Source: Rhodoplanes elegans (GTDB lineage: Bacteria; Pseudomonadota; Alphaproteobacteria; Rhizobiales; Xanthobacteraceae). From it: 52,042 nucleotides of DNA. The notes below the pieces were generated by a model. It was given only the letters and a program-made list of their open reading frames with translations. It made no database searches and was not told the origin of the DNA. The stretch lies in contig NZ_NHSK01000116.1 in NCBI RefSeq assembly GCF_016653355.1, positions 1 through 52,042 on the forward strand, read 5' to 3'. The translations under genes and the position numbers were made by a program. Shown here piece by piece: positions 49,925 to 52,042 of this stretch. The stretch's first letter is position 1. Every line of letters begins with the position of its first letter.

Positions 49925-50628
49925 GCAAGGCGCCGCGTGCCGCGCGCGAGGAGAGGCTGGTTCCGCATCCGCGCGAGACCCTGGACCTCGTCGGCCATGC
50001 CGCCGCCGAGCAGACCCTGCTCGCCGCCTACAAGTCCGGCCGGGTGCCGCATGCCTGGCTGATCGGCGGGCCGGCTGGCATCGGCAAGGCGACGCTCGTC
50101 TACCGCTTCGCCCGCTTCGTCCTCGCCCATCCGGATCCGGCGTCGCCCGCCGTGCAGGCTGCGACCTCGCTGGCGCTGCCGTCCGACCATCCGGTCGTGC
50201 GGCGGGTGGCGGCCGACACCGAGGGGGCATTGCTCGCGCTGGAGCGGACGCCCGGCGAGAAGAGCGAGACGGTGCGCACCGTCATCACGGTCGACCAGGT
50301 GCGCGAGACGGTCGGCTTCTTCGGCGCCACGGCGACGGGCGGCGGCTGGCGCATCTGCGTCGTCGACGCCGCCGAGGAGCTGAAATACCCCGAAGGCGCC
50401 AATGCGCTGCTGAAGATCCTCGAGGAGCCGCCGCGGCGCGCGCTGCTCCTCCTGGTGAGCCACTCGCCCGGCCGGCTGCTGCCGACCATCCGGTCGCGCT
50501 GCCGCATGCTGGCGCTGCGACCGCTGTCGGCGCCCGAGGTCGCGGCGGCGGCCGCCGCGGCCGGGGTCTTCGGCTTGGCCGGCGTGCCGGAGGCGACGGC
50601 CGGCTCCTCCGGCATCTCCGGCTCGTAG
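49921..50628 (+). pseudogene. holB: DNA polymerase III delta' subunit, 3' end replaced
   Basis: Starts at a GTG (49921) that overlaps the tmk stop as GTGA. The family is clear to about residue 210: HPRETLDLVGHAAAEQTLLA, HAWLIGGPAGIGKATLVYRF (P-loop), ICVVDAAEELKYPEGANALL and LKILEEPPRRALLLLVSHSP, then LLPTIRSRCRMLALRPLSAP. Normal HolB is about 340-350 residues. Here the frame enters an alanine tract (VAAAAAAAG, near 50,550) and ends with FGLAGVPEATAGSSGISGS, which is antisense to the C-terminus of the opposing subtilase gene. The collar domain of this essential clamp-loader subunit is missing. Either the chromosome was rearranged and a full holB exists elsewhere, or the assembly joined two loci at a GCG-rich repeat; I favour the latter. 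Confidence 0.8.
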
Positions 50629-51959
50629 GTGAGCGCCTTCACCGGATCGACGAGGCCGGCGCCGGTCTCGGTCTCGCTGGTGCCGGTGATCGGCGCGGCG
50701 CTGCCGACCAGGATCGCGCGCACCTCGTCCGGCGTCAGGTCCGGCCGCTTCTCCAGCACCAGCGCGACGACGCCGCTGACATGGGCGGCGGCGATCGAGG
50801 TGCCGGTGGTGAGCTGATAGGCGCCGCCGGGGGCCGGGGCGAGGATGTCGACGCCGGGCGCCGCGACGGCGAGGTGCTTGCCGCGATTCGCCTGGGGGAG
50901 CGGGGCGTCGCCCCGGTCAGTCGCCGTCACGGCGATCACGTTCGGATCGGCGGCCGGATAGAGGGGCGGCGAGGTCGGCCCGGCATTGCCGGCGGCGGCG
51001 ACCAGCACGATGCCCTTGTCGTAGGCCTCCTGCAGCTTGCGCGCGATCATCACGTCGTGCGGACCGGCGAAGCTCATGTTGATGACCCGCACGCCGCGCC
51101 GCATCGCGTGGTCGATCCCCTTCAGGATCTGGAACGTGGTCGCCTCCGGGGCGGTGCTGCGCTCGTCGAACGCCTTCACGGCGACGATCGAGGCGTCGGG
51201 CGCGATCCCACGCAGCCGATACCGCGCCAAAATGGCGCCGGCCATGCCGGTGCCGTGCAGATGCGGTTTCGCCGTCGTGCCGCTCGGATCGAAGCGCTCG
51301 GTGACGGCGCCGTGCATGTCCGGGTGACGGGCGTCGACGTCGGAGTCGATCACGGCGATCGCGACGTTGCGGCCGCGCGCCTGCGCATGCGCCTCCACGA
51401 GCTTGAGCTTCTCGATGACGTACTGGCCGGGATCGCCGGGCGGCAGCGGCTGCTCGGCCGCCGCGGCGGCGGCCGGCTCCGGCGCGGCGGGCGTGGCCGG
51501 AGAGACCGGCGTCGCCGGCGCGATGGGGACGGCGGGCGTGGCCGGCACGGCCGGTGAAACAACCGGCACGGCCGGCTGAACCGCCGGCGCGGCGTCCGCC
51601 TGGTGGAGGCGATAGACATAGTTCGGCTGCGCGGCGGCGACGACCTGCTCGCGCTCGAGATTGCGGATCACGTCGCGGACGTCGCGGCCGTCGGCGGTGC
51701 GGAAGTGGTAGAGCGTGCGGCCCGTCCCGGCGAAGCCGTGCGACGCCACCATGGTGATGCCGTGCTTGCGGGCGGCCGACTCGATCTGGGCGCGCGGCAC
51801 CGTGTCGGCGACCTGGACGACGACCTCGCGCGGGATGAAGCGGGTCTCGTCCTGCGGCGGCAGGCCCGAATGGAGGCGCTCGTGCGCGGTGCGGCCGATG
51901 CCGAATCCCGGCGGCGGCCCGACCGGCCGCGGCGGCGGCACGTAGAAGCGATGCCGCAT
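50560..51959 (-). CDS. Subtilisin-like (S8) serine peptidase, both ends uncertain
   Basis: From the ATG at 51959 about 467 residues belong to this gene. An N-terminal region (PREVVVQVADTVPRAQIESA) resembling an inhibitor-type prodomain is followed by a proline/alanine/valine linker and then the S8 domain with an intact triad: Asp in VAIAVIDSDVDARHPDMHGA, His in KPHLHGTGMAGAILA and Ser in LTTGTSIAAAHVSGVVAL, plus the oxyanion Asn in VAAAGNAGPTSPP. The frame stays open in family-like sequence upstream of 51959 (GPYGGFRSPAAAAWAG) but meets a stop inside the 33-base inverted copy at the window end, so the true N-terminus is probably lost. At the 3' side the frame runs on to 50100 only as antisense of holB; the real end is missing. 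Confidence 0.8.
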
Positions 51960-52009
51960 GCCGGCCCAGGCGGCGGCCGCCGGCGAGCGGAAGCCGCCAT
52001 AGGGGCCGA

Positions 52010-52042
52010 CACCCGGACATGCACGGCGCCGTCACCGAGCGC
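52010..52042. repeat. 33-bp exact inverted copy of 51294-51326 at window end
   Basis: The reverse complement of 52010-52042 is identical over 33 bases to 51294-51326 (starting gcgctcggtgacggcgccgt), inside the subtilase gene; the next base differs. One arm sits exactly on the last base of the window, which suggests a contig-end effect rather than biology. Confidence 0.9.

Noticed and set aside
1-52042. CRISPR arrays, tRNA, rRNA, prophage structural genes, integrase
   Set aside because: I looked for regular direct repeats with spacers, cloverleaf-like sequence, phage capsid/terminase proteins and tyrosine or serine recombinases and found none.

Overview
The window looks like a chromosomal stretch of a high-GC alphaproteobacterium of the order Hyphomicrobiales (Rhizobiales). 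This rests on three things. The order rlpA-dac-tmk-holB is typical of alphaproteobacteria. The left end carries the ardC / DUF2958 / ParB-like / methylase-helicase / primase module seen on rhizobial plasmids and integrative elements. The dispersed palindromes (GTAGCCCGGG...CGAAGCG...CCCGG and GTCATCCCGGGG...CCCGGGATCCATA) are of the kind common in Bradyrhizobium/Rhodopseudomonas/Rhodoplanes relatives. The genus assignment is inference.

Region 1 (1-10.3 kb, all minus strand) is a mobile-element maintenance module: ardC-like antirestriction protein, DUF2958 protein, large ParB-like protein, four small conserved genes (one broken by a frameshift), a 1452-residue methyltransferase/strawberry-notch-type helicase, and a primase-like gene cut off after 67 codons by the end of another element. 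Repeated hairpin leaders precede several of these genes.

Region 2 (10.4-18.2 kb, minus strand) is a tightly coupled five-gene operon: AbiEi antitoxin, AbiEii nucleotidyltransferase toxin, a DUF6361-type protein, a phospholipase-D-fold nuclease and an SF2 helicase. A near-perfect 16-bp inverted repeat straddles its first start codon. I know of no named defence system with this composition.

Region 3 (18.3-26.8 kb, plus strand) is a complete QatABCD anti-phage operon running, through a 65-codon ORF coupled at both ends, into a GajA/GajB-like (Gabija) pair. All junctions overlap. Region 4 (26.9-30.2 kb) is a NERD-nuclease plus STAND-NTPase protein, an NLR-like defence candidate. Region 5 (30.2-34.5 kb) is markedly AT-richer: a small very basic protein, a large HExxH zinc-protease-like protein, a coupled 223-residue protein, and, tail to tail with them, a stand-alone class III nucleotide cyclase with intact catalytic residues. 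This is the best candidate for an undescribed (Pycsar-like?) signalling/defence system.

Region 6 (34.5-35.5 kb) is a junction with toxin-antitoxin debris and REP-like palindromes. Region 7 (35.6-52.0 kb) is ordinary chromosome: DUF72 protein, Na+/H+ antiporter, ArsC-like reductase, YgjV protein, a peptide-deformylase homologue missing metal ligands, a GH13 enzyme, a chemotaxis receptor, GNAT, lipoproteins, rlpA, D-Ala-D-Ala carboxypeptidase, tmk and holB. At the right end holB runs into the antisense 3' part of a subtilase gene, so both lack natural 3' ends. The last 33 bases are an exact inverted copy of an internal stretch. Both look like rearrangement or assembly problems.
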